DNA of 64,000 nucleotides from Chromatiaceae bacterium (GTDB lineage Bacteria > Pseudomonadota > Gammaproteobacteria > Chromatiales > Chromatiaceae): NCBI GenBank assembly GCA_024235415.1, contig JACKML010000006.1, positions 153,887 through 217,886 on the forward strand. Direction: 5' to 3'. Each line of letters opens with the position of its first letter. The stretch's first letter is position 1. The position numbers and the translations under genes were made by a program. Below the pieces are notes generated by a model. The model was not told where the DNA came from. It searched no databases and saw only the letters and a list, made by a program, of their open reading frames with translations. Below are positions 42,391-51,253 of the stretch, piece after piece.

Positions 42391-44595
42391 ATGCTTTTCG
42401 GACGCGCCAATAAGAATCCGATCAAGATCGCCGACAAGGGCATTGTCGAATGGAAATACGCCACCTGCGGTTATTGCTCGACCGGCTGCTCGATCGAGGT
42501 CGGGATCGACCGCAAGGGCAATGCGGTGGCCTCACGCGGTGTGGCGGATGCCGATGTCAACCGCGGCAAGCTGTGTATCAAAGGCATTTTCGAGCACGAG
42601 CTGTTCAAGAGCGCCGGACGCGGGACGCAACCGCTGCTGCGAAAACAGCGCTGGGATGCTTTCCGTGAAGTGAGCTGGAACGAAGCGCTGGATCACACCG
42701 CCGGGGAGATCCAGCGCATCCAGACCCATCATGGTCGTGACGCCTTCGCGATCGTGTCCACCGGCCAGATCATGACCGAGGAGTTCTACACCCTGGGCAA
42801 GCTGGCGCGTGGGGTGATCGGCACCAACAACTACGACGGCAACACCACATTGTGCATGGCCTCGGCGGTGTCAGGCTACAAGCGCTCGTTCGGTTCCGAC
42901 GGTCCACCCGGCTGCTACGACGATTTCGAACATACCGACTGCCTGTTGGCATTCGGTTCGAACCTGCCGGAGCAGCATCCGGTGATCTTCTGGCGCCTGC
43001 GCGACACGCTGGAGAGACGCAGGTTTCCGATCATCGTGGTCGACCCGCGTGTGACCATGTTCGCGCAGATGGCCGACATCCACCTGCCGATTGAGCCAGG
43101 AACCGATGTGGTACTGCTGAATGCGCTGGCCCACGTGATCCTGAAAGAAGGCTTGGCCGACCAGGCCTATATTGATGCCTTCACTGAGGGGCAGGACGAG
43201 TTCAGGGCCCTGGTCGAGCAGTATGATCCACAGACTGCGTCGACAATCTGCGGCATCGACGAGGACACGATCCGCAACGTTGCGCGCACCTATGCCAGGG
43301 CCGGTGCGGCGATGACTATCTGGACCATGGGTATCAACCAATCGACCCATGGCTCAGACGGTGTTGTCGCGATCAACAATCTGAGCCTGATCACCGGGAA
43401 TCTCGGCAAGCCCGGCGGCACCAGCCTTTCGATCACCGGGCAATGCAACGCCATGGGCACGCGCGAGTGGTCGTCGTGCTCTGGTCTGCCGGGTTACCGC
43501 GCGCTGGAGAAGGAGCAGGATCGCGAGGACATTGCGAAGTTCTGGGGTATCGACCCGGAATTCTTCCCGAAGCATCGCGGGCTGTTCATGACTGACATCC
43601 TGCCGGCAATCGAGACCGGCCAGATCAAGGGCCTGTGGTTGATCGCGACCAATCCCATGACATCGATGCCGAACACACCGCGTATCCGCAAGACGCTGGA
43701 GAGGCTCGAGTTCCTGGTCGTGCAGGACGCCTACCGCGATGTCGAGACCAACGAGTATGCACACGTCTACCTACCCGCCGCGCTGTGGGCCGAGAAGGAA
43801 GGCTGCATGACCAATACCGAACGACGCGTGAATCTGATCCGCAATGTCTCGCAACCCCCTGGCGAGGCGAAGCCCGACCTGTGGATATTCAACCGCCTGG
43901 CGAAACGGTTTACGCAGGCCGAAGGCATGGAATTTCCTGAACAGGCCGAACAGGTCTTTGATGAGATCCGTGAGCTGTCTCGCGGCCGCATGCTCGACTA
44001 CTCGGGTATGAGCTACGCCAAGATTGAGGCACATCGTGGAATCCAATGGCCGTGCTCCGACTCGCCCAGCGAGTGGGCCGGTGATGATTCGAGCGACGGC
44101 ACCAGGCGTTTATATATCGATGGGCGCTTCGCCTTCCCATCGGGCAGGGCCAAGCTGATCCCGTTGCCTTTTGTCGACAACAACGAGCGTCCCGATGTCG
44201 ATTACCCTTTCTGGTTCAATTCCGGACGCGTGGTCGAGCATTTCCACACGCGCACGCGCACCGGCAAGGTCGGAAACCAGAACAAGTTCAGCCCAACCCC
44301 ATACATGGAGATGAATCCGGATGCGGCGCGCGAACTGGGCATCCGTCACGGTGAGTACGCGCGCGTGGTGTCACGCCGCGGTGATGCGGTGGTGATGGTG
44401 CAGACCACGCAGCGCGTATCCCGCGAGATGGTCTTCGTGCCTTTCCATTTCCATGATTGTGTCAACCGCATCACCCTGGGCCTGCTTGATCCACATTCAC
44501 GTCAGCCGGCATTCAAACAGTGTGCTGCGCGTATCGAACCCATAGCCGATCAGAAGGCGGCCGCCCTACGCAACAAGGCCGCGCGCGCCTACTGA
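42391..44595 (+). CDS. Nas/Nap-family molybdoenzyme, catalytic subunit of a second complex
   Basis: A 734-residue MGD-dependent oxidoreductase without an export signal. The N-terminal [4Fe-4S] site is CGYCSTGCSIEV plus GKLCIKG. The molybdenum ligand lies in TTLCMASAVSGYKRSFGSDGPPGCYDD, closely like the matching stretch of NasA. Late segments (MEMNPDAARELGIRHGEYARVVSRRGDAVVM) are the MGD-binding dinucleotide domain. It has no C-terminal BFD domain. It sits directly between nirD and an FeS/anchor gene, so it probably forms a membrane complex with the latter. Its substrate is likely an N-oxide such as nitrate, but this is inference. Confidence 0.85.
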   Translation: MLFGRANKNPIKIADKGIVEWKYATCGYCSTGCSIEVGIDRKGNAVASRGVADADVNRGKLCIKGIFEHELFKSAGRGTQPLLRKQRWDAFREVSWNEALDHTAGEIQRIQTHHGRDAFAIVSTGQIMTEEFYTLGKLARGVIGTNNYDGNTTLCMASAVSGYKRSFGSDGPPGCYDDFEHTDCLLAFGSNLPEQHPVIFWRLRDTLERRRFPIIVVDPRVTMFAQMADIHLPIEPGTDVVLLNALAHVILKEGLADQAYIDAFTEGQDEFRALVEQYDPQTASTICGIDEDTIRNVARTYARAGAAMTIWTMGINQSTHGSDGVVAINNLSLITGNLGKPGGTSLSITGQCNAMGTREWSSCSGLPGYRALEKEQDREDIAKFWGIDPEFFPKHRGLFMTDILPAIETGQIKGLWLIATNPMTSMPNTPRIRKTLERLEFLVVQDAYRDVETNEYAHVYLPAALWAEKEGCMTNTERRVNLIRNVSQPPGEAKPDLWIFNRLAKRFTQAEGMEFPEQAEQVFDEIRELSRGRMLDYSGMSYAKIEAHRGIQWPCSDSPSEWAGDDSSDGTRRLYIDGRFAFPSGRAKLIPLPFVDNNERPDVDYPFWFNSGRVVEHFHTRTRTGKVGNQNKFSPTPYMEMNPDAARELGIRHGEYARVVSRRGDAVVMVQTTQRVSREMVFVPFHFHDCVNRITLGLLDPHSRQPAFKQCAARIEPIADQKAAALRNKAARAY

Positions 44596-44606
44596 GATCA
44601 ACGACA

Positions 44607-46448
44607 ATGTTTCAGCCCCGCCCAAAAGAACAGCAATACGCATGGGTGCCGCGAGCGGCGCATCCCGAGAAGAACCGTTACGGACAGTCGATCGAGACGG
44701 TACCGGAAGGCCACGCGCTGCGCGGGCAATCGCTGAACATCAACGGCGACGCTGCGGTCTCTGACAACCCGAACCGTTACAAGCAGCATGGGTTCTACTT
44801 CAATGCCGACCGTTGCATCTCGTGCCATGCCTGCGAGGCGGCCTGTTCGGAGAAGAACGACCTGCCTCCGCACCTGGCCTTTCGTTCAGTTGGTTACCTC
44901 GAGGGTGGAAGCTACCCTGCCTATACCCGTCTGAACATCTCGATGGCGTGCAATCACTGCGATAACCCGGTGTGCCTGAAAGGTTGTCCTACGCGTGCCT
45001 ATACCAAGTTCGCCGAATATGGCGCGGTGCTTCAGGACCCGGATATCTGCTTTGGCTGCGGTTACTGCACCTGGGTATGCCCGTACAACGCACCGCAGTT
45101 GGATACCAAGGCGGGGCATGTGTCCAAGTGCAACATGTGTGTGGATCGTCTCGAAGTGGGCCTTAAGCCAGCGTGTTCATCAGCCTGTCTGGCCGGCGCC
45201 CTGGATTTCGGAATTATCGAGACCAAACCTGAGAACCGTCATCAGACCGAGACGCGGATCCCCGGCTTTCCGACTCCCGGGATTACCCATCCGAACATCC
45301 GCTTTCAGCAGGTCAACAGCCTGCCGCGCGAGATGCGTCGCACGGATTCGATGCCGATCCGTTATGAGCGTGACGCGCGGGGCGAAGGCGGCATCTACCT
45401 GCCGAAGGTCGCCGAGGATGGACGGCCGCGGCGCTGGGGCCTGAAAGGCCTGTCGACGCGCGAGAATCCGCTGGTGGTGTTCACGCTGGTCACCCAGGCC
45501 GTGGTCGGTGCCTTCATGGTCCTGTTTCTCGGCCCGATGTTCGGACTTGCGGTACCGACCCCGTCGAGCTACCCGGTGGCCTGGCCGCTGCTCGTGTTCG
45601 GCCTGATCGGCCTGCAAACCCTGGGCCTGGTGCTGTCGACACTGCACCTTGGACGCCCGCACCGCTTCTATCGTGCATTCAATAACCTGCGCCACTCGCC
45701 GGTGAGTCGCGAGGTGGCCGGTGTGGCCGTTTTCTACAACCTGCTTGGCCTGTATGCCGTATTTGCCGGGCTGCCGCAGCTGACTGCATGGCTGCCCCGT
45801 GTGTTGGTCGATGGCCTGGCCACTGCTGCCGGCTGGGGCACAGCGCTGTCGGGCGTGGTCGCACTGTACTTCATGCACCGCATCTACCGGATTCCGGCGC
45901 GTCCGTACTGGGACCACTGGCAGGTGTTGACCAGTTTCTATGGCAGCATGCTCGCCCTCGGCGGCCTGCTCGCCGGGCTGGCCACCGCTGTGCTGGCGGT
46001 CTTGGCCGGAACCGGGTTTGCGCCCACGCTGGGGGCGCTCGCGTTGCCCGTGTGCGCGGGCCTGCTGCTCGAGTCGTTCGGCCTGTGGCGGCACGCCCGC
46101 GACCTGCCGCGCGCCGGAGGCGAGGGCAGCGCCGGTCACTATCTGCAATCGACGGACTTCGGCAAGACCTATGTGGCGCGCAACATCTCTCTGGGCGTGC
46201 TGCCGCCGGTGATCGCAGGCCTGGCGCTGAGCGGAATCGAAGGCCTGCCCGGGCTGGTCCTGTGGGGCACTGTCACCGTGCTGGCGATTGCGGCCGCACT
46301 GGCCGGTCGTGCGATTTTCTATGCCGTAGTGGTACCGACCACCATGCCGGGTGCGTTCTTCTGGAAGAACGCTGGCTTCCAGCAACATGCGCGTGAAACC
46401 GGACTGGCCGAAATGCCACAGGTGGGCGTGCTGGCCGACGCCCACTGA
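44607..46448 (+). CDS. DmsB/DmsC-like fusion: four-cluster ferredoxin plus membrane anchor
   Basis: A 613-residue protein. Residues 1-240 are a DmsB-like electron-transfer unit with four cysteine groups, CISCHACEAACSEKN, CNHCDNPVCLKGCP, CFGCGYCTWVCP and CNMCVDRLEVGLKPACSSACLAGA. Residues 290-600 are a DmsC/NrfD-like membrane anchor with about eight helices (VVFTLVTQAVVGAFMVLFLGPMFGL; LFGLIGLQTLGLVLSTLHLGRPHRFYRAF). DmsB and DmsC are usually separate genes; here they are fused. It would pass quinol electrons to the molybdoenzyme encoded just before. The start is ATG at 44607. Confidence 0.85.
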   Translation: MFQPRPKEQQYAWVPRAAHPEKNRYGQSIETVPEGHALRGQSLNINGDAAVSDNPNRYKQHGFYFNADRCISCHACEAACSEKNDLPPHLAFRSVGYLEGGSYPAYTRLNISMACNHCDNPVCLKGCPTRAYTKFAEYGAVLQDPDICFGCGYCTWVCPYNAPQLDTKAGHVSKCNMCVDRLEVGLKPACSSACLAGALDFGIIETKPENRHQTETRIPGFPTPGITHPNIRFQQVNSLPREMRRTDSMPIRYERDARGEGGIYLPKVAEDGRPRRWGLKGLSTRENPLVVFTLVTQAVVGAFMVLFLGPMFGLAVPTPSSYPVAWPLLVFGLIGLQTLGLVLSTLHLGRPHRFYRAFNNLRHSPVSREVAGVAVFYNLLGLYAVFAGLPQLTAWLPRVLVDGLATAAGWGTALSGVVALYFMHRIYRIPARPYWDHWQVLTSFYGSMLALGGLLAGLATAVLAVLAGTGFAPTLGALALPVCAGLLLESFGLWRHARDLPRAGGEGSAGHYLQSTDFGKTYVARNISLGVLPPVIAGLALSGIEGLPGLVLWGTVTVLAIAAALAGRAIFYAVVVPTTMPGAFFWKNAGFQQHARETGLAEMPQVGVLADAH

Positions 46449-46474
46449 GTCTGCAACGCACCAGGACACTCGGG

Positions 46475-49177
46475 ATGAGCAACGCCGTAACCGCCGTTCC
46501 CGGCACTGCATCCGATGTGCCGGTTCGCACCACCTGTCCGTATTGCGGCGTCGGCTGCGGGGTCGTTGTTTCATGCGATACCGATGGTGCATGGGAGGTG
46601 CACGGCGATCGTGAACACCCCGCCAACTATGGCCGCTTGTGCTCCAAAGGCGCCGCGCTGGGCGAGACCCTGGATCTCGATGGTCGGCTGCTGTACCCGC
46701 AGGTCGACGGTATGCAGACCGACTGGGAACACGCGCTGGACGAAGTGGCGGCGCGTTTCCGGCGCACCATCGATGAACACGGCCCCGATGCCGTTGCGTT
46801 CTACGTCTCCGGTCAATTGCTGACCGAGGACTATTATGTCGCCAACAAGCTGATGAAGGGTTTCATCGGCTCGGCCAACATCGATACCAATTCGCGCCTG
46901 TGCATGTCGTCTGCGGTGGCTGCGTATAAACGCGCCTTCGGCAGCGACAGCGTGCCCAATTGCTACGACGATCTCGAGCAGGCCGACCTGGTGGTACTGG
47001 CCGGGTCGAACCTGGCGTGGTGCCATCCAGTGCTGTACCAGCGCCTGCTGGTGGCAAAAAAGCGGCGCCCCGAATTGCGCTACATCGTGATCGATCCACG
47101 GCGCACGTCGAGCTGCGACGGTGCCGAACAACACCTGGCGCTGCGCAGTGGAACTGACGGTATCCTGTTCAGCGGGTTGCTGAGTTGGCTGGCCGGCCAC
47201 GGCTGGGTCGATGACGATTTCGTGCGCAAGCATACCCAGGGCCTCGACGAGACCCTCGGCCTGGCGCACTGGTATGCCCCCTCGGTGGCGACGGTCGCCG
47301 AGCAATGCGGCCTTGGCGCAGACGAGGTGCAGCGTTTCTACGAGTCCTTCGCCGACACCGAGCGTGTCGTCACGCTGTTCTCGCAGGGCATCAACCAGTC
47401 GAGCAGCGGTACCGACAAGGGCAATGCGATCATCAACTGCCACCTGCTGACCGGACGCATCGGTCGTCCGGGCGCAGGCCCCTTCTCGATCACCGGACAG
47501 CCGAACGCGATGGGCGGGCGCGAGGTCGGCGGGCTGTCCAACCAGCTCGCTGCACACATGGAGATCGACAACCCGCAACACCGCGACCTGGTCGGCCGCT
47601 TCTGGCACACCGAGAAACTGGCGACGCAACCGGGGCTCAAGGCGGTCGAGCTGTTCCAGGCGGTCGAGCGCGGCGAGGTCAGGGCATTGTGGGTGATGGC
47701 GACCAACCCGGCGGTCAGTCTGCCCGATACCGATCAGGTGCGCCGTGCATTGGCGAAGTGCGAGTGCCTGGTGGTCTCCGATTGCGTTGCCGGCACCGAC
47801 TCGCAGGCGGATGCCGATATCCTGTTGCCAGCGCTGGCATGGGGCGAGAAGGACGGTACGGTGACCAACTCGGAACGCCGCATCTCGCGTCAGCGTGCGT
47901 TCCTGCCGGCGCCGGGGGAGGCGCGGGCTGACTGGTGGATCATCGCCGAGGTGGCCAGGCGCCTGGGTTATGCCGGTTTTGACTACGCTTTCCCGGCCGA
48001 GGTGTTTGACGAGCACGCACGCCTGTCGGCGTTCGAAAACCTCGGTGAGCGTGATTTCGATATCTCGGGGCTTGCCGGGCTGTCGCCGGCGTCCTATGCG
48101 CAGCTCGAGCCCGTGCAGTGGCCGTTTGTCGCCGGTGGCGCCCCGCGTGAACGCCTGTTCAGTGACGGGCGTTTCTTCACCCCGAGCGGTCGCGCCAATT
48201 TCGTCCCGATTACGCCGCGACCGCCCGCACGCCACACGGATCTGGCCTATCCCCTGATACTGAACACTGGTCGGGTACGCGATCACTGGCACAGCATGAC
48301 GCGCACCGGCAAGTCACCGCGGCTGTCCGGCCATATCAGTGAACCTTTCGTTACGCTGCATCCACGCGACGCCGTGGGCAACGGCCTGCGGGATGGTCAG
48401 CTGGCAACCGTGATCAGTGCTCATGGTGAGGCGATCCTGCGGGTACAGGTCAGTGACACGCAGCCGCGCGGCCAGGTGTTTGCACCGATGCACTGGAACG
48501 ACCAGTTTGCCTCGGCGGCGCGAGTCGGCAGCCTGGTGAGTCCGGCAGTCGATCCGTTTTCCGGTCAACCCGAGTTCAAACACACGCCGGTGCGGGTGAT
48601 GCCGTATCGCGCGAAGTGGTACGGCTTCCTGCTGACGCGCTGCGAGCTGGTGCCGCAACAGGCGAGCTACTGGTCGAAGTCAAGGCGATACGGCCTGTGG
48701 CACTACGAGCTGGCCGGCGAGTTGTCTCCCGACAACTGGGCCGCGTGCGCCCGGGAGCAGCTGTGTCAAAGTGGCGATGCCGCCGAATGGCGCGAGCTGT
48801 ACGATTCCACCCAGGTCAACTACCGCGCCGCGCGCATCATCGACGGGCGGCTCGATGCGGTGGTCATCATCGGTCCCGATTACCGCCTGCCACCGCGCGA
48901 CTGGCTGACCGCCCTGTTCAAGAAGGAGCGCCTCGAAGACACCGAACGCGGGCGCCTGCTGCGTGGTACGCCGCCCCGAGGTCAGGAGGATGCCGGTGCC
49001 ATCGTTTGTTCCTGTTTTAGTGTCGGGATCAATACCCTAAGCCGTGCAATTCGCGAGCAACACCTGGCGACCCCGGAACAGATCGGGGAAGCGCTCAATG
49101 CCGGTACCAATTGCGGGTCCTGCGTGCCCGAGTTGCGTCGGCTGATCGACGACGTGCAGGCCAAGGCCGGTGGCTGA
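46475..49177 (+). CDS. nasA: Assimilatory nitrate reductase, catalytic subunit with BFD tail
   Basis: A 900-residue enzyme. N-terminal [4Fe-4S]: CPYCGVGCGVVVSC plus GRLCSKGAAL. The Mo ligand is in NSRLCMSSAVAAYKRAFGSDSVPNCYDD. The C-terminal ~60 residues are a BFD-type [2Fe-2S] domain (IVCSCFSVGINTLSRAI...TNCGSCVPELRRLID), as in NasA proteins that accept electrons from a ferredoxin-like or NADH-linked partner. It works in the cytosol and reduces nitrate to nitrite for NirBD. No separate NasC-type flavoprotein gene is nearby. Confidence 0.94.
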   Translation: MSNAVTAVPGTASDVPVRTTCPYCGVGCGVVVSCDTDGAWEVHGDREHPANYGRLCSKGAALGETLDLDGRLLYPQVDGMQTDWEHALDEVAARFRRTIDEHGPDAVAFYVSGQLLTEDYYVANKLMKGFIGSANIDTNSRLCMSSAVAAYKRAFGSDSVPNCYDDLEQADLVVLAGSNLAWCHPVLYQRLLVAKKRRPELRYIVIDPRRTSSCDGAEQHLALRSGTDGILFSGLLSWLAGHGWVDDDFVRKHTQGLDETLGLAHWYAPSVATVAEQCGLGADEVQRFYESFADTERVVTLFSQGINQSSSGTDKGNAIINCHLLTGRIGRPGAGPFSITGQPNAMGGREVGGLSNQLAAHMEIDNPQHRDLVGRFWHTEKLATQPGLKAVELFQAVERGEVRALWVMATNPAVSLPDTDQVRRALAKCECLVVSDCVAGTDSQADADILLPALAWGEKDGTVTNSERRISRQRAFLPAPGEARADWWIIAEVARRLGYAGFDYAFPAEVFDEHARLSAFENLGERDFDISGLAGLSPASYAQLEPVQWPFVAGGAPRERLFSDGRFFTPSGRANFVPITPRPPARHTDLAYPLILNTGRVRDHWHSMTRTGKSPRLSGHISEPFVTLHPRDAVGNGLRDGQLATVISAHGEAILRVQVSDTQPRGQVFAPMHWNDQFASAARVGSLVSPAVDPFSGQPEFKHTPVRVMPYRAKWYGFLLTRCELVPQQASYWSKSRRYGLWHYELAGELSPDNWAACAREQLCQSGDAAEWRELYDSTQVNYRAARIIDGRLDAVVIIGPDYRLPPRDWLTALFKKERLEDTERGRLLRGTPPRGQEDAGAIVCSCFSVGINTLSRAIREQHLATPEQIGEALNAGTNCGSCVPELRRLIDDVQAKAGG

Positions 49178-49553
49178 AACGTCCTTCGAGCCGGAAATGG
49201 CGGCAGTTGGGCGACGCATCGACCGGGTAGAGGGTGCCCTGGAGAGAGCCGTGTCCGAGAGCCTTTATCATTCGCCAGCGCAGTGTCGCCAACGGTTTGG
49301 GATCACCGTAATGCTCGTTTTGAAGCACACCCTGCGTGGGCTGCTGTTCAGCTGGCCGCTGTACCTGCTCGGCGTGGCGGCACTCGTGTTGCCGGAGCAT
49401 GGCAGTGCCTGGCTGGGACTGTTCCTGCTGCCCGGCATTGCCGTATCGTTCGCGATCCTGCGGCGTGGTATCCGCGAGGACTATCAGCGCTTCGTGTACC
49501 GGGTGTTGCTCAAACCCGGTGCCGCCCGGCATATTCTGTGGCCTTCTTCCTGA
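49170..49553 (+). CDS. Hypothetical membrane protein after nasA
   Basis: A 127-residue protein with a charged helical N-terminal part and two transmembrane helices (LLFSWPLYLLGVAALVLP and WLGLFLLPGIAVSFAIL). The GTG start overlaps the nasA stop by 8 bp, which suggests coupling. No family is recognised. Confidence 0.5.
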   Translation: MAETSFEPEMAAVGRRIDRVEGALERAVSESLYHSPAQCRQRFGITVMLVLKHTLRGLLFSWPLYLLGVAALVLPEHGSAWLGLFLLPGIAVSFAILRRGIREDYQRFVYRVLLKPGAARHILWPSS

Positions 49554-49565
49554 CGAGGTCTGCCA

Positions 49566-50102
49566 GTGAGTATTGAATTCCCTGTACCGCTGCTTGGCTT
49601 CGTGGCCGGCTCCGGCACTGGCAAGACCACGTTGCTGACCCGGCTGATTCCGCAGCTCAGGGCGCGGGGCCTGCGTTGTGCCGCGATCAAGCACTCGCAC
49701 CATGATGTTGCCGTCGATATCCCGGGCAAGGACTCACACCGGCTGCGCGAGGCAGGCGCGGCGCAGGTGATGCTGGCCTCTCCCCATCGCACTTTCTGGA
49801 TCCGCGAGGGCGATGGACAGACCCAGCCCGGCTTGTCCGAATTGCTTGAACACATCGATGTTACCGCGGTCGATCTCGTCCTGGTCGAAGGCTTCCGTCA
49901 CGAACTCCTGCCGAAGATCGAGGTCTATCGCGGTGGGCGTGGGCAGCCGCTGCTTTGCATCGGGGACGATACGATCATTGCGGTGGCGGCAGACAGTGCA
50001 CCTGACAACCCGCTCTCGATTCCGCTGCTGCCACTCAACAACCCGGAGCGTGTCGCGGAATTCGTAATGGATTGGATCGCGCGCAACCGGATTCGGGATT
50101 GA
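49566..50102 (+). CDS. mobB: Molybdopterin-guanine dinucleotide biosynthesis protein MobB
   Basis: A 178-residue GTP-binding protein with a P-loop in LLGFVAGSGTGKTTLLTRLIPQL and the conserved IKHSHHDVAVDIPGKDSHRLREAGA. It provides or channels nucleotides for MGD cofactor formation, needed by both molybdoenzymes in this cluster. It lies 12 bp after the preceding membrane gene. Confidence 0.93.
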   Translation: MSIEFPVPLLGFVAGSGTGKTTLLTRLIPQLRARGLRCAAIKHSHHDVAVDIPGKDSHRLREAGAAQVMLASPHRTFWIREGDGQTQPGLSELLEHIDVTAVDLVLVEGFRHELLPKIEVYRGGRGQPLLCIGDDTIIAVAADSAPDNPLSIPLLPLNNPERVAEFVMDWIARNRIRD

Positions 50103-50190
50103 CGCCGCCGCCCTGACATTGACAACCATCATGGGCAACAGCGGGTGACGGCAGGTTATGCTAGTCGCCTATTTTTTCTCAGGTGTTCCA

Positions 50191-50841
50191 ATGAGCGAAC
50201 AGATTCGCCGCGTCGCGGTGTGGAGCGGCTGGCTGCGGGTGGCACACTGGTCACTGGCGGGCTCGACGCTTTTCCTGTTGACCACGGGCTGGCTGATCGG
50301 CCATTCGCCGTCGCTGGCGAAAGAGGCGGCCGAACTGCACTACCTCGGCGCGAGCCTGCTGGTGTTCGCATTGGGGCTGCGGGTGTTTCTCGGGTTTTTC
50401 GGCAAGGGCGCTGAGCGCTTCGAATACCTGCTGCCGCGGCGTCCGGAATTCTATGCCATGCGGGCCAGCCTGCTGTTCTACCTGTCTCTTGGGAAGGCGC
50501 CGTTGCCCAACTGGTTTGCCCACAATCCGCTGTGGAAACCTCTGTACCTGCTGCTGTTCGTTGTATTGGGGCTGGCGGCGCTCAGTGGCTGGCTGATGCC
50601 CGACACGCCGGTGATCGGGCGCTTGTACCTGCCGCGGGTCCACGGCTGGTTGGCCAATGCGGTCGCGGTGTTCACCTTCGCCCACCTGTTCAGCGTAGTG
50701 CTGCAGGATGTCAGGGGTCAGAACGCCGATATCTCGGCGATAGTCAGTGGAAGTCGATACTTCAGCGTCGATCGCGACGGCCTGGTCAAACCAGACCTGC
50801 CGCAGGTGTCGATCAAGCTGGATGACATCTCCAGGCGCTGA
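50191..50841 (+). CDS. b-type cytochrome (cytochrome b561/hydrogenase-type)
   Basis: A 216-residue protein with four to five transmembrane helices and candidate heme-ligating histidines (LRVAHWSLAGSTLFL, ELHYLGASLLVFAL, RVHGWLANAVAVFTFAHLF). It matches the b-type cytochrome family used as quinone-linked anchors in hydrogenases and formate or other dehydrogenases. The ATG at 50191 is favoured over an upstream GTG-type frame. Its redox partner is not in sight. Confidence 0.8.
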   Translation: MSEQIRRVAVWSGWLRVAHWSLAGSTLFLLTTGWLIGHSPSLAKEAAELHYLGASLLVFALGLRVFLGFFGKGAERFEYLLPRRPEFYAMRASLLFYLSLGKAPLPNWFAHNPLWKPLYLLLFVVLGLAALSGWLMPDTPVIGRLYLPRVHGWLANAVAVFTFAHLFSVVLQDVRGQNADISAIVSGSRYFSVDRDGLVKPDLPQVSIKLDDISRR

Positions 50842-50844
50842 GAA

Positions 50845-51225
50845 TCAGAACGGCCAGGGCGATCGTTTCACCGCGACCAGCCCGATGTACGCGAAGCAGG
50901 CGAGTGCCGCGGTGAACGCGGCGATGCGTATGCGGTACGTCCGGCCCAACCTCAGTGCGACGAACCCGAGCGCGATGTAGATCAGCAGGGCGACGATCTT
51001 CGCCGTCAGCCAGGGGCTGTTGGCGGGACTGAAGTGCAGGTTCGCCGCCATCCAGATGCCACTGACCAGCAGCGTCGTATCGATCAGGTGCGGCCAGCTG
51101 CGCATCCAGCGTTCGCGCAGCATGGCCGACTGGGCGATCATCAGGCCGCCACGAATGATGAACCCCAGGATCGACAACGCGGCCGCTGACTGGTGAATCA
51201 CCTTCAGTTCGACGTGTCCGATCAT
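50845..51225 (-). CDS. SirB2 family membrane protein
   Basis: A 126-residue protein with four helices; the opening HVELKVIHQSAAALSILGFIIRGGLMI and the following WPHLIDTTLLVSGIWMA match SirB2. The function of SirB2 is not known. It is convergent with the cytochrome gene with only 3 bp between the stops. Confidence 0.8.
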   Translation of the reverse strand: MIGHVELKVIHQSAAALSILGFIIRGGLMIAQSAMLRERWMRSWPHLIDTTLLVSGIWMAANLHFSPANSPWLTAKIVALLIYIALGFVALRLGRTYRIRIAAFTAALACFAYIGLVAVKRSPWPF

Positions 51226-51253
51226 GTGCCGCAGATCCGTTGCATGCAGCCCC

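Noticed and set aside
46571..48292. A 573-codon open frame antisense to nasA.
   Set aside because: It mirrors a well-supported gene in a GC-rich genome; it has no domains and its composition is that of reversed coding sequence.
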